A stretch of 64,000 nucleotides of DNA from Bryum argenteum (Eukaryota > Streptophyta > Bryopsida > Bryales > Bryaceae): positions 6,716,001 through 6,780,000 of the forward strand of contig CM073321.1 in NCBI GenBank assembly GCA_037043015.1. The letters run 5' to 3'. Within the stretch, counting starts at the first letter, position 1. The number at the start of each line of letters is the position of its first letter. Positions 44,667 to 56,601 of the stretch are shown here, in pieces. The translations under genes and the position numbers were made by a program. Below the pieces are notes generated by a model. That model was not told the origin of the DNA, searched no databases, and worked only from the letters and a program-made list of their open reading frames with translations.

Positions 44667-45391
44667 CTAAGAAGCAACAACGCAATCTGTAGATATGGTA
44701 TCTTCCGTTTTTGCTGAACGATCTAGCTTGTATGGAAATTCATGAACTGTATCCCATCCTCGATACAACTCTGCAATAGTGTTGCCATTATTATGTGGCA
44801 GCCACCAACGTACCTTGAAGTCTTGAAATTTGGTTGCGCTGGGTCCGTTTGTAGTTGGTTCATAATCTTCCCAAGCCATATTGGTTCCTCACAACCTTCC
44901 GCTGGTCCGACAAAAACCAGAATTCCCTTCTGAATATCTCGTACAGAAGTAAACGAAGGCGGAGGACTGTCATCTAATGTTCCAATATAATCGTCTTCTT
45001 TTTCCTCCACGTCAACCTCTCCAAATACAACTTCTGGCTCATATTGTTGGCCTCTTCCGTTTACTAATTGTACATCATCCGTGTGGGGTCCGATTGTGGG
45101 CCAAAATCCACTTTTCAACGGGACATCACGTTTGATTCCTGCAACATTTTTCATTGACCTAATTGCATCTCGTACCCCTGTCCAGTACTCCACGTAATGA
45201 GAATGCTCTCCTCTGAATGCGATAATCACATTCGCATTCAGCAGTACATTGTAATGTGCAATGAATCCATCAATACCCTTCAGTATCTCATCTTCATGCT
45301 TCAATCCTTTTGATTTCATAGCAAATGGCTCAGCATCTTCTGGAGGTAACAACACAATCTTCATTAATTTGAGAGTTAATAATCCTCTCAA
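44667..45391 (-). pseudogene. VGHTHDDID-type transposase, C-terminal fragment
   Basis: Minus-strand frame with GIDGFIAHYNVLLNANVI, YVEYWTGVRDAIRSMKN, KSGFWPTIG, PPPSFTSVRDIQKGILVFVGPAEG and PIWLGKIM. It is collinear with the C-terminal third of the transposase at 46.2-49.0 kb (GIFGFIKYWEAM, DGFWPLLR, PQPSFRVACDVYKEYFVAIRPADG). After a frame change near 44,820 the conserved frame continues as VRWWLPHNNGNTIAELYRGW. It is the most diverged of the three copies and lacks the catalytic half. Confidence 0.65.
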
Positions 45392-45565
45392 AATGAAATT
45401 GAGAGGTTTTAGATTGACGTTTTGTTGTACACAAATAACTTAGAAAGTTATGAATCTTAAAGTTTCCATTCAAATTATAGTATAATATGGGGGAAAGTTT
45501 GTGCATCGTGGACTTTCCAAGCCAGACTTCCAATTGATTAATATAAAGACCGGAGTAATTTTGAA
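45392..45565. other. No feature seen
   Basis: Short AT-rich spacer between the transposase fragment and the probable SINE. Confidence 0.4.
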
Positions 45566-45760
45566 ATGGACACCAAGTCATGAGCTCAGTGGTTGGATGA
45601 GAAGGAGTCTCTGTATAACGCAGGTGGTCCGAGTTTGATTCTGATCAGACTCGTTTGAGCAGCTAAAATGTATACATGACTTGGTACTGCTAAGTAAGCT
45701 TCGGCGGGCAGGAAAATATGTGCTACCAACCAGCCACGTACCCTTAATTGTGACATTTAT
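45566..45760 (+). mobile_element. Probable tRNA-derived SINE
   Basis: A tRNA-like head: TGAGCTCAGTGGTTGGATGA at about 45,581-45,600 matches a D-arm/A-box, and GGTCCGAGTTTGATTCTGA at about 45,626 matches a T-arm/B-box at close to tRNA spacing. A non-tRNA body follows (CAGCTAAAATG...CTTCGGCGGGCAGG). No clear 3' tail or target duplication was seen, so the ends are approximate. Confidence 0.5.
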
Positions 45761-46183
45761 GACGCACATAAACATCAGTGGTGCTAACCATTACTACCTT
45801 TTATAACAAATTAAATACATGTTATCATTTTTAATTACATAAATCAATCGACAAAAGTACTAAATGGAAAGAACAAATCAACACTATATTTTCATAAATG
45901 CGTACAATGTACTTTTGATTTCTAATGAAACCCAATACCACAAACAAAGTGTTTCTCGAAGCAAGCTAAGTAACTTGAAAATATTCCATATTCCATCAAT
46001 ACTACCAAAATCCTAAAACACACATCCTTGTAGATCATTTGGTCTAACATATCTTCTATATTTATTAATGCCTATAATCTTTTGAATTTAAAACAAAAGA
46101 TTAATATTTCTAAGTCGTAAGACAAAGCCATGACTATGTAGTTGTTACAACACACAAATACAAATTTAATACATATAAGACCT
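45761..46183. other. AT-rich spacer, no gene seen
   Basis: Left end of element B is expected here. I searched by eye for inverted repeats shared with 60.2-61.1 kb and found none. Confidence 0.4.
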
Positions 46184-49034
46184 TCAAGCATTTGAAAATT
46201 CAACTATAGTATCGTGAATGACTTTAATTTGATCCACTGGAATTTTTAAAGTGCACTCGGTTGTATCCTTCTTCACCTTTGACTTCGATGATGTCATCAA
46301 TGAAGCTGTATTCTCCCACAAAGGAGGTTGAGTACCTTCAACCTTCCAACGCAATTTTTTGTCCGAATGCCATCCTTTGTAGGTCTCTTGTACATCTCAA
46401 TTTCTTGATGTAGGCCGAAAGAATTATATAAGGATGCAATTTGGCTGCTCAAGATTTATGTTCGGATCTGACAACGCTCGAGCAATCCACACCGGTCGTG
46501 AGTCACCATCAGCAGGCCGAATAGCAACAAAGTATTCTTTATAAACATCACAAGCTACACGAAAAGATGGTTGAGGGCGATCTCGGATCTCTCCAACATA
46601 GGCCTCATCCTCTCCAAACTCCTCAAGATATTCGCCATCTTCAGCAAATTGGTCCTCCAAGGTCGCATCTATTCTCAATAATGGCCAAAATCCGTCCCGA
46701 AGAACATTCGATGGTTCAATGGGAACCTCTAGTGCTGCCTTCACAGCGTGCCAATAGAACAAAAGATGTTCATAGCGTCTCCTATACTCTCCAGTTCTAT
46801 CTTCATCAGACATTGCCTCCCAGTACTTAATAAATCCAAAAATGCCCTTCACAATGTCCTCCACACCCCTCATTGCACGATGCATCGTAGGAGTTGGATC
46901 ACCACGTGGCCACAAAGAACGACCTTCCGAGTCCTCTCTCCACAACTTAATTCCAGTTGTATCATTTGGCAACCAATCTTCTGCTGTGCACAAAACGTTG
47001 TACTTCATAACGGGACAACCTCTAGAATCCAAAAAAAACTTGAATTGTTGTGCCTTCGTATGACCAACAAGTGCTTTCCCTCCATCCTTGATAAACCCAT
47101 CGATAAATCCTTTAAAATCCGGCACCTCTTCAACAAGGTGGGGGATGGGTGGAATAGATTCCACGTCCATGAAAGATTTCATGGGTAACGGAATAGTGGG
47201 GAAATTGTCTTTCCTCAACAACATGCTCCACCTCCCAAACATTGCATCAATGTCATCATGGGTATGCCCAACTAACATGATATTGACTTATACCTCGCAG
47301 AAGATCTTCTTTGCAACAAGGAGAGACCAAAAACAGAATACATATCTATTCTTGTTGTCACTTGCTGCATTGTCCATCTCAACATTGAGAATCGGCGGAA
47401 GACGAATCCTTTGAAGTGGAAGAGCTGGTGCTGGACGGAGTGACGATACGCAAGTCTCCACACCTTGGAGAACAACATCAAAAATAGGTGCCGACCTCGA
47501 CCCAGCAAAAAGCTCCCTTGAAGAGTAATTTGGAGGCAACTCTATATCTCGGAGCAGCTTAGCAAAAGAGCCCACCGTGTAATTTGAATCGTGTGCAAAA
47601 ATATCTAGACCGTAATGTACGTAGCGTACATCTCCGTGGCCATGAGCGATCATTCTTGTGACGGATACTGGTAGCTTCATTAGACCATCAAGCTCCTTAC
47701 TCTTGTGAGAAAAGACAGGGGAAGCGGTCTTCGCATGATCCATTTTGTCATGCATAATGGTCAAACACTCATGCGGATAGGTTTTTGACCTATACCTGTT
47801 TGCATATTATAACTCCCGATGAGCACGGGCTGCAGCCGAGTGTACCTTGAGCTTCTTTGCCCAAAATAGTGCTTGTTGCGACCCAGAAATAGAGCCACGA
47901 CAGAGTGTGTGCAACCGATCACGTTTGGAGCACCAAGCAAAGTTATCCCCGGATTTCTTCGCATCAAATTCAAGAAAGCGTAACTTCCGAATTCTACCCG
48001 AACAAGATGGTGAGACCATCTTCAAACCGAAGCCTTCGTTTGCGGCGTTGATTTCTGGGATGGCACTCTTCTGTTTCCATGTAGCGGGAAGAATCATCTA
48101 TGCAACCTTCTCTCCAGATTTTAATGTCCTCGTTCGGTGCGGCATGTGATCCGCAAAGTTCTCCAGGATGCAACGCAGGGTTTCAGTTGTGTGCGACGTG
48201 TGCTTACGCGGTTTAAGTAAAGACAAATTTCCATGGGGATGGGCCATGACGCCATCGGCCACGTATGTTTGAAACCAACGAAAGGTTGCCTCGGACACTC
48301 CAGCAATATGTCTCCACGCAGGCAAGTAAACATCGATTCCCTCAACCGTGACCACCCTCTTTCCGTCAGCATTTTGATGAACCTGCCTGTGAACGTCAAG
48401 CTTCATCAAGCTTCATGTGAAACGTGAATTGGTAGGTGGTTCCACTATACATCCGTTCTCGGAAACATCGGATCTTCTCCCTCGGGAAGGGCTGAACGCA
48501 GTTCCTAGTGCAGCATACTTTGCTTGGGATAGAATTGATAGATTCCTGAGTTAATAAGCCTTTGGATTTGACGGATGTTTCAGGAGGCGGGTTCCTAGAT
48601 GTATTGTTGTAACTCCGGCTACGCGATGACTGAGGTCTCGCAAGACGTGCAACACGAGAGTCATGATCGTGTCGTATCTCATGGTCTTTGACACTAGCCC
48701 CATTATAGAAGACTTTATCGATCGGCCACGCTCTGACAAAATATCTCCACTCATCTGGCACCATTGTGGCATCAAGGGTCCTCGAGATTTGAACTGTGAC
48801 TCGGGAGTGCCCAAGTGGACCGTTGCTTCCGAGGACGAGATCGTAACTGATGCTGTGACAAAGGCCCTCCGCTACAGGGCGACCCTCGTCACCATAAAGA
48901 GTAACGAACTTTGTAGCCCAAAGACGCCGAGGGATACCTTCACACATTGGAACGTCTTCCGGAACCTCGGGTTGCTCCACAACCTCCTCATCAGAGGAAA
49001 AATCACCAAGCAATTGAACATCTTGAGCAGCCAT
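46184..49034 (-). pseudogene. VGHTHDDID-type transposase-like gene, element B
   Basis: Minus-strand frames from ATG 49,034 (MAAQDVQLLGDFSSDEEV). Later blocks: TLRCILENFADHMPHRTRT; KMDHAKTASPVFSHKSKELD; then a presumed catalytic core with MDNAASDNKNRYVFCFW and VGHTHDDIDAMFGRWS, giving conserved Asp-rich motifs like those of DUF7869-type proteins; then PMKSFMDVESIPPIPHLVEEVPDFKGF, HTKAQQFKFF and PSFRVACDVYKEYFVAIRPADG; and a C-terminus ending at 46,184. A 10-bp tandem duplication at about 48,396-48,415 shifts the frame and about five in-frame stops occur, most explained by C-to-T change of Gln or Arg codons. Likely a DNA transposase; the DUF7869 link is from memory. Confidence 0.7.
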
Positions 49035-49092
49035 GGTAGAGTCTGCAAATTAATCACAAACGCTACTTGAGGAACACAAGAATATGTGGCGG

Positions 49093-49852
49093 TTCAACTC
49101 GACTCGAGTTGAATACAATAATGACATAAATCTAATAAAATTATTTACATGTAGACAAGATGTTGGAATAGATTCTCTGTCACCTAATATGTCCATGTAT
49201 TCAACTCGAGTCGAGTTGAATGCCCACAGATAATTAATGCGAATCAACATCACGGAAGAGTATATTTATAACTATGTGCTAATTCTGATTTAACTCGATT
49301 CGAGTTAAATATTGTTGGGGTGGTTACAATATCACTTGTCTCAGCCGGAGATCTGAACCGTTCATTTCGACACGACTCTAGTAAACGATTGGAATGCATA
49401 ATGATATTATACTCCCACGGACAAACAAGAGGACATTGAGTGATGACGAATTCAACTCGACTCGAGTTGAATGCCAAGACCCATGACTATAGCATTTCAG
49501 ATTCCGTGAGTTATATTGATACATATAGATTATATCACATAATACGTGGAAATTCACATTTTACTCGATTTGAGTTAAATATAATTTGGCTCATGTAATG
49601 TCCATAACGGGGCCGGATATCCACACCGAGATTCAACTCGACTCGAGTTGAATATCCGCACCATAAAGGGAACATCTCCTTATGACATTGGATGATTTCC
49701 AACTCAACTCGAATCGAGTTGAATGTCACCGCCTAATACTGTAACATCCTTATTATGAAACCATCACTGAATTACAATTTAACTCGACTCGAGTTGAAAT
49801 TGAACAAACATACATACTATGGCAATATAAATTCAACTCAACTCGAGTTGAA
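49093..49852. repeat. Nine element-B palindromes
   Basis: Cores at 49,093, 49,200, 49,289, 49,451, 49,559, 49,632, 49,704, 49,778 and 49,832, each 19-21 bp: TTCAACTCGA (or TTTAACTCGA), one central base that may be A, C, G or T, then the reverse complement. Five or more are perfect outside the centre. Spacing is irregular (54-162 bp) and the DNA between them is unrelated, so this is a dispersed motif, not a tandem repeat. Short open frames beginning MTFNS or MAFNS here are the motif translated. Confidence 0.95.
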
Positions 49853-50450
49853 TTTGTTCACTATGGACTAGTGTGCTTAAACATTCACCCGGAAATAATG
49901 GCGTAATTTACGGAACTTATAACCAGCTAACACTCAATAATATACAGTAAGTGTTGAAACACCGAGAAATTCCGAACCACGCTCACCTGCAAATTGCAGA
50001 TTTCAAGAGGAATAGTAGGGCTCGCAACTGAAGAAATCACGCACAACAATCAGTAGCTAATACAAAAGTCAAAGAATACATGATGAGCAACTGTGATAAC
50101 TTGAAACGCAATCAAAGTATGAGAGCATGCGCCTCTTCTAGAATACTGTAACCTCTAAATGCGAAACTACAATAAACGCAGTCAGCACCAACTCAAATAC
50201 AATCTACACACACACGCAACCTTGAAAACGCCCAGCGAAACGAAATCAAAGTAAGCGCACCTTGAGAGCACGGACGAGAGTGAGAGAAAATGAAAGGAAA
50301 CATGAGAGACTGAGTTAGCACCTCAACCCGACCTCAGCGGCTACATCTTGAGAGTATCCTCCACGCCCGATATCGTGCAAAAAGCCGACACATTTTGTCG
50401 CAACCTGAGTTTTGTCTTGATTCGGCTTCTAAATAATATTCCATTTTTTA
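49853..50450. promoter_or_regulatory. Probable leader/promoter of the leftward transposase
   Basis: Richer in G+C and purines around 50,240-50,400 (GAGAGTGAGAGAAAATGAAAG) than the AT-rich DNA to the right. CTCACCTGCAAATTGCAG at about 49,983 read on the minus strand could be an exon-intron junction of the leader. No gene seen. Confidence 0.35.
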
Positions 50451-52170
50451 AAACTGAATTTTGAAAATATTCGACAGCAAAGATGTTTCGGCGGGAAACT
50501 GATTTTGGAGAGAAACCTATTCATAAATATGGATTTTTTAATTTTTTACAAACAATTGTATTTTCATGTTTTCTCCATAAAATTAAACATTTAATACATA
50601 ACTATGAGTTGTGGAAAAAAATACAAATTCTTATTCATATATTTATTGAATAAAATATAATAATTACAAAATTAGAGTAACTAGAGTAATTGAGAACATT
50701 CCATTGACAAAACTTTACTTAGTAACGCAGAATCAATGGAATCAAATATATGATACACTACTAATAAAAAATACCTTAAAAAATATAAAATACTAACATA
50801 GAATAAAAATAGTACAAATAATTGGGCATATGAATAAATATTAATATACATCAATATATATATAATATGTTAAATACATAATATTTTAACTCAATTATAT
50901 ACGAGTACAAATGTATATGAATAGATAACTAAGTACGTATATATACATAGATACGGGTATAGATGTTAAATACATAATAATTCAACTCAATTATAATTGA
51001 TTATAAGATAAATTTGAATTTATAATAAGCATTTATTGTGCTATCTTAATATAGAGAAGGAAAGCGCAATTATATGCCCATACGAGTTCAAATATGTATA
51101 TATATGAATAAATAAGTAAATATATGTATATATAGACATATACCCGAGTACAAATGAATACTAACATAGATAAATAAGTACGTATACATACATAGATACA
51201 AGTATAGATGTTAAATATATATAATATTTCAACTCATTTAAAATTGATTATAAGATAAATTTGAATACTAATTACGTATTTATTGTGCTATCTTAATTTA
51301 GAGTAAAAAAGCGCAAATAAATGCCCATTTGAGTACAAATATATGTATACTAGTAAAGAAATTAAATTCATAAAATCTTAATTCGATTATATTAATGGTA
51401 AGATAAAGTTGATTACTAATTAAGAAACAAGGGTAATTCTCTCTAAATTTACTCTAGTTCGTTTTGTCATGTGTTTTTTGTTTTTAACAACACATTACAT
51501 TATAATAATACATTAATAAAATACTATATTAGCTGTATTATCTGACCTTTTATTGTTATATTCCTAGTATAGAAGTTATAACAATTGTCCATGATCAACA
51601 TTTACATATCAATTGAGTGTTGACAAATAAGTTTATATTTCATCATTATATAGGTTCAAAATAACTAAATTGACTCTCATTCTATTGGTATGTGTGAGGT
51701 ATGGCCATGGTATGTGTGATGCATGGCCATAGCATACATAATGTTTCTCAAAGATATCTTCTATCTATATATCTATGTATATTTGTTTTACTCTGATGAT
51801 CACAAAATTACACATCAATTAGAAAGTGAAGAGCCTTATATCAAATTATTTTTAATCTAAAATGGTTTTTCATGCATGTCTACTGTAGGGGATAAAAACT
51901 AAACATGAGAGACTTTTTATTACAAAAGACATGGAACAATGTACTCTCTAAATTACGTGTTTAAAACTAACAATTTAGAGTACTTTAGAGTACTAAATTT
52001 ATTTACAATTTAGTCAGAATCTTCCATTAACAACCTACACATTTACTTAGTCATAATTTGAACAGAACTTAGACATAATTGTAGTCAAAACTTAGTCAAG
52101 AATTAGTGGAAAAATAACAAAATTATACTTAAAAAGTAACAAACTTACAACAAATAATCACTAAAGTAAA
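50451..52170. other. AT-rich spacer of element B
   Basis: Very AT-rich, with drifting repeats: two long related blocks at about 50,880-51,060 and 51,180-51,320 share GATGTTAAATA, CAATTATAATTGATTATAAG and TATTGTGCTATCTTAAT. A GTATGTGTGA/GGCCATGG/GGCCATAG phrase pair lies at 51,688-51,735. Counterpart of 1.4-3.1 kb in element A. Confidence 0.6.
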
Positions 52171-52178
52171 AACGTTTG

Positions 52179-52268
52179 CCATGCCCATGATCATGTGCAT
52201 GGGCATGGTCATGTACATGGCCATGTATGTGTGTATGACCATGCCCATGCACATGATCATGGGCATGG
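52179..52268. promoter_or_regulatory. CATG-rich perfect hairpin upstream of the element-B gene
   Basis: Perfect 34-bp inverted repeat, arms 52,179-52,212 and 52,235-52,268, around a 22-bp centre that is itself made of CATG units (CATGTACATGGCCATGTATG). The arms are built of CCATG, GATCATG and GCATGGG units. It lies at the boundary of the AT-rich spacer and the GC-rich leader, as in element A. The open frames crossing it (Met/His-rich or His/Gly-rich) are products of the CATG repeat. Confidence 0.9.
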
Positions 52269-52269
52269 A

Positions 52270-53845
52270 ATACTTTTTCGTAAAAGGGTACCGACGTCCC
52301 ACCACCGCTGCCATTACGAGGCACTCCCCATCTCCCCCACCCACTGGCCATTCCTCCCCTATCTTCTGCGCGCTGTGCTTTTGCTTCTTCTGCGCGCATG
52401 CATTTGCTCCATCTGCTTTTGCTCCCTCTGCCATCCGCGGAGTTTGTGCTGTCATCTTGTTTTTGTCTTTTTGCGCTGTCAACTCTGTTGTCGTTTTGCG
52501 TTGGCTTTTGAGGTTCTAGGGTTTTGTCGTTTAGCAGTGGTGTTGAGCTCGTGTTTGCTTTGCCGCCATTTCGTTCGAGGCGCACTACTGTAAATAGGTT
52601 TAGAGTTTTTGGGGTTTGCGCCGATGAGGAATTTGGGACGGAGCTGCGAAGAGGAGCGGTCGTGGCAGAAACTCTGACCTGCGAAGAGGAGCGCGGTCGT
52701 GGCGGTGAAGTTTTCGTTCACACGGCGGCGGCGGCTGCGGCGGAGTGCTTCGAACGTTGTACGGGCGAAGAGCTTGAATTGCGGCGGCGGACGACGGAGT
52801 TCAGCAAGTTGCTGGTAAGCTTTAGGTTTTTTTTTTTTTTTGAATTTGTTCAATATGGAGCGATTCCTGATCATGCAATCGAGTTGCAGCCTGCAATCCG
52901 AATCGAGGCCAGGATTTTGAGGTTTTTTGAGGCCGGGTTTTCACCGGCAGTCTGTTAAGAGTCTTGTCCAGCAGAAGCCCACAAGAAACTGATGTTTCAT
53001 CGAGCAGCTAGCTTCAATTCAGAATGTGGTTGAGTTGATGATGCCCGTTGCCTCTTGTGTTGGTCTTCTTTCAGTGCAATTTTTTCTCTGGATGTTTTGC
53101 ATCAATGATGTTGAGTCTTTGCCTCTGCTTTTTGTGTTGCCTTATTAGAGGTTTTACAAATCTTGTGGCATATTTCTCTTCGTTTCAAGAGATATTATGG
53201 TTGTTTCTTGTACTGGTACGCAATCACGTTTGATCCATACATGAAGTACTTAGCACGAGCCACTCTTGTATGAGTGTTTAGCTAATTAGTCAATGTCTCA
53301 AAGTTTTGCAATTTGATTTCAGTGGCGTTACATTCGGATCTCCTATCTGCTTTTATCGAAGTATATCGGTCAACTTGGTCTTGTATAAATAGGCTCTGAA
53401 TACGACAGTGATCACCAGCACATTTAATCACTTGCAGGAGCCTAGATCTTTGATATTGTTTGCTGATTCTGGTGATGTTAACCTAGACTTTTGTTTTTCT
53501 TAGCATGATCACTTGTAAATGGTCTCATATGTGGTGACTTGAGGACTTTTCTGCATGGATTGTTGGTGCTATTCTACTGGATTGCAGCGAATTTTGTTTT
53601 AATGCAATATTGATCAGATTCAACACTGATCAAATTTGAATGCAATTTTGTTCCTTCAGGATCAGGACAAAGCTGAGCCTTGTTGAATTGCGTGCGGTAT
53701 TCACATAGTAGAAGAGAAGCAGATCTATCAATGGGTGAGTAAACACTATTTTTAGTCGTTCAGTCCGAAGTTGTTTTAGCGGAATCCGAGCAATTAAAAA
53801 AGCAGAAGATCCAAATGCAGCCCCTCCTTTTGACGTAGGAAGTAA
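52270..53845 (+). promoter_or_regulatory. Leader region, element B
   Basis: CT-rich promoter-like start (CTCCCCATCTCCCCCACCC), GC-rich to 52,810 with a poly-T tract at 52,829, then intron-like DNA. A CAATGGGTGAGTAAAC junction at about 53,732 and an acceptor at 53,838 suggest untranslated exons before the start codon. The open frames at 52,181-52,958 carry only low-complexity peptides and are not called. Confidence 0.45.
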
Positions 53846-53847
53846 GC

Positions 53848-56192
53848 ATGCACAGCGGCCGCCACGAGTCCATCTTATATCACACTCCTGAGTCGACGGG
53901 AACAAGGAGGCGCAAGGCGAATCCGTCCCAAACACAGCGGGGGCATACATCCAAGAAGCTCAAATCAGTCACAACGAAGAAGTCGACCCAGGCCGGTCCC
54001 ACTGAGATTGAACAGGCGAGCTTAGTGTCGGCCTTGACGGAAGTACCCATCGACAATGTAGAGAAAGTTGTCAATTAGAAGGAGTCCATGAATGCATTCA
54101 AGAACTACGGGGCACTATGCCAAGACTCTTACATCTTCGGCTCAGATGCCACTTACGAGATTCCAATCGAGCGTCTCTTTACCCCCCCCCCCCCGCGGAA
54201 CTGAACATCCGGAACATTGAGCAGGAAAAAGTAAGGTACACAATGCATTTCCTTATTGAGATGTGCGATAAGGAGAAGAAGAACACCCTCTGCGTCTTCC
54301 CAAAGAATAAGCTCGTAAAACCCCAATCTTGGGAGGAGATACACAACGGGGAGTTCTACAATCATGGTCAATGGACAACACTGCGTCGAGGCCTCCAAGC
54401 AGTTGCAGAACAGGCTCGATGTAGATGCTAACATCAGGGACGCTTTTAAGGCCTGGAACTGCTTCGTAGTATGGAACGAAGATAAGTCCATCATTCGGAG
54501 AATCTCCGCGTTCTACAACGGGGTCAACCACTTCATGAATACAAATCCAACGTGGGCGACAAACATCATCTGGGCGCGGGAGCTGTGGGAAAGCCTCGGT
54601 AGACTGGAGAATCCAAAGGAGGCTACTGAGGTTGGCAGGACCGTCACACAGAAGGCCTCCAAGAGCAAGAAACCAGCAAAGGACGCATTCAACGTATGTG
54701 CAACTCCATTCAACTCGATTCGAGTTTAAGACTGTTCTACACTACTAACGATGATATTTTGAGTCCATTCCTGCTGTAACCTATTTCAACTCAACTCGAG
54801 TTAAATATCTAACTCAATATCGTACTCGGTTGATACATGAGTTTATAGAAGCTATCAAGCTTAGATTTGCTCTCATTGACGTGAAGGGCGCCTAGAAAGG
54901 AGTAACAGCAAGCAAGGCGGCCAGAGAAAAGCTCAACATCCAGAATGAGCTTAAAATCATTTGTGCTCCAAATGATGTCTACGAGGTCTGGCTTGAGCTT
55001 ATCTCAGCCGCATCCCAAGGGAAGCTCATCTACCCCCACACACAGGAAGGAAGATGAAGGAGTTGGGGAAGTGGGAGCTTGAGCATGGACACATCACCAA
55101 GGAGTTCTTCAAATGGATCGTCATCACAAGCTACCCCCAGCTCAAGCGATTAGCCAAGCATATGCTGAACAGACCGGACCCGAAACGGCGATACACATAC
55201 CCCAAAGTCACATTGAAGCAGATGAAGGGTGTGTTTGTAGATTGCTACAGCTCTTACGGCTGGTTGGAGCGCTGCAAGAGAAAGACCATCGTGAAGCGCG
55301 TGATTCACAGCATGCGCCCTGACTTAATGGTGTTCAATACGAGTGGGGACTTCAGGAAGGAGAGCTGGAAGAAATTCAAGATTGATTTTAAGATAACGCC
55401 AGCTACACTGAACGTTTTGATCACGAATCCCGGGGAGTCCTTCTTTACGCTGGCGAAATTCCCCGGCAACAAGAACAAGTCCATTGAGCAACTCTCGCCG
55501 TATGCAGCAGAGTTCTTCAGAGTCTTCCTCGCCAACAAGAGGAAGTTCCAGGTTCCAAAGGGCGAGACAAACTTCAGGGCCTACAGCCTGGAGGACGATG
55601 TGCTGGGGGAATGGCACAATGACTCTTGGAACGAATTATCTTCTAAGAGAATCAAGGTCGGAATAATGGACTTTCGTAATCTCCCTGGAGCACAGGAGGT
55701 ATCAGCTTCATCGAGCTCGTCATCAGGCTCGTACTTTTACAACGTCTTCCACGTCCTAAAGTCTATGACGGACCCGGTAGTAACTGAAATCCCTGTTTGG
55801 GTTTGGATTTGCGGAACTAGGGATGCTGAGGCGAAGATGAAGAATCACCTCGATAGTTGCGAGTTTGGAAACAACTACAAGATAGAGTATGCGGAATATG
55901 TTCCGGCTCCATATGAGCGACTCGAGGACCAAACCCTGTCTGCCAAGAAGGCCAAGGATCATGTCCAGATCCTCTTCTTGTTTTGTAAATCTCAGAAGTT
56001 GAAGATTTTGAATCTCCCCAAGTTTTTCCAAGCCCCTGACATTCCACAGTTCACCATCTGCCTGAGATACAACGAACTCAAGTACCGGAATTGAGGATGG
56101 AGTTCTACCTGAAGCTGCTTGATCTCTTTTGCAAGGAAGGGGATGCGATCCTCAGTGTTTTTGGGGGCAGGAAGCTCTACTGTGCGGCCTGG
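53848..56192 (+). pseudogene. Element B gene, N-terminal and methyltransferase-like part
   Basis: The ATG at 53,848 lies just after an acceptor; exon ends at AAC|GTATGT (54,693); the next exon starts at 54,896 after CCTAG and runs to TGG|GTAAGG (56,192). The N-terminus is basic (RRRKANPSQTQRGHTSKKLK); then blocks homologous to element A: WEEIHNGEFY, ASKQLQNRLDV, AWNCFVVWNEDKSIIRRIS; the longest frame (55,054-56,094) includes KVGIMDFRNLPGAQEV and VTEIPVWVWICGTRD; the last block ELRMEFYLKLLDLF...ILSVFGGRKLYCAAW is the weakly methyltransferase-like motif. A long C homopolymer near 54,182 and several frame changes and stops break it. Like its paralogue, it has no match I can name with confidence. 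Confidence 0.6.
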
Positions 56193-56601
56193 GTAAGGAC
56201 ATCTATATATTTCAACTCGATTCGAGTTGAATAGTTCGTCATGACTCTGTTGCTTTCTAAGCTCGTTGTATTCATGTGGAGTCGAGTTCAGTGTGCACTT
56301 CAGTGTCCAAGGATCATTTCACACTAACTTGGATTCTATTCAAGTCGACTCAAGTTGAACGGATTATTTAGTCTGCTGCAAAACCTTCTTCTTACATGCG
56401 TTCTAATATTTAACTCAACTCTAGTTGAATGTGATGTTTGAAGGCGCTTAGAGTTTATATTTGGTATTCAACTCGACTCGAGTTGAATGCGCACAACAGA
56501 GTAGTATTGTAGTGCTTTCACACGCCAACTCCGTTTCAACTCGATTCGAGTTAAACGTACAAATGATTGACATTGTCATCTCCTGCTATGTCTACTAGCA
56601 G

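Noticed and set aside
45581-45650. A functional tRNA gene
   Set aside because: No complete acceptor stem or anticodon arm could be paired; only A- and B-box like segments remain, so a SINE head is more likely.
52145-52593. Met/His/Gly-rich open frames over the CATG hairpin
   Set aside because: They occur on both strands and in several frames, as any CATG repeat would give; no conserved domain or splice context.
54693-54896. TAG at 54,893 as a premature stop in the element-B gene
   Set aside because: It is the splice acceptor: the next exon begins right after it and the flanking frames join in phase 0.
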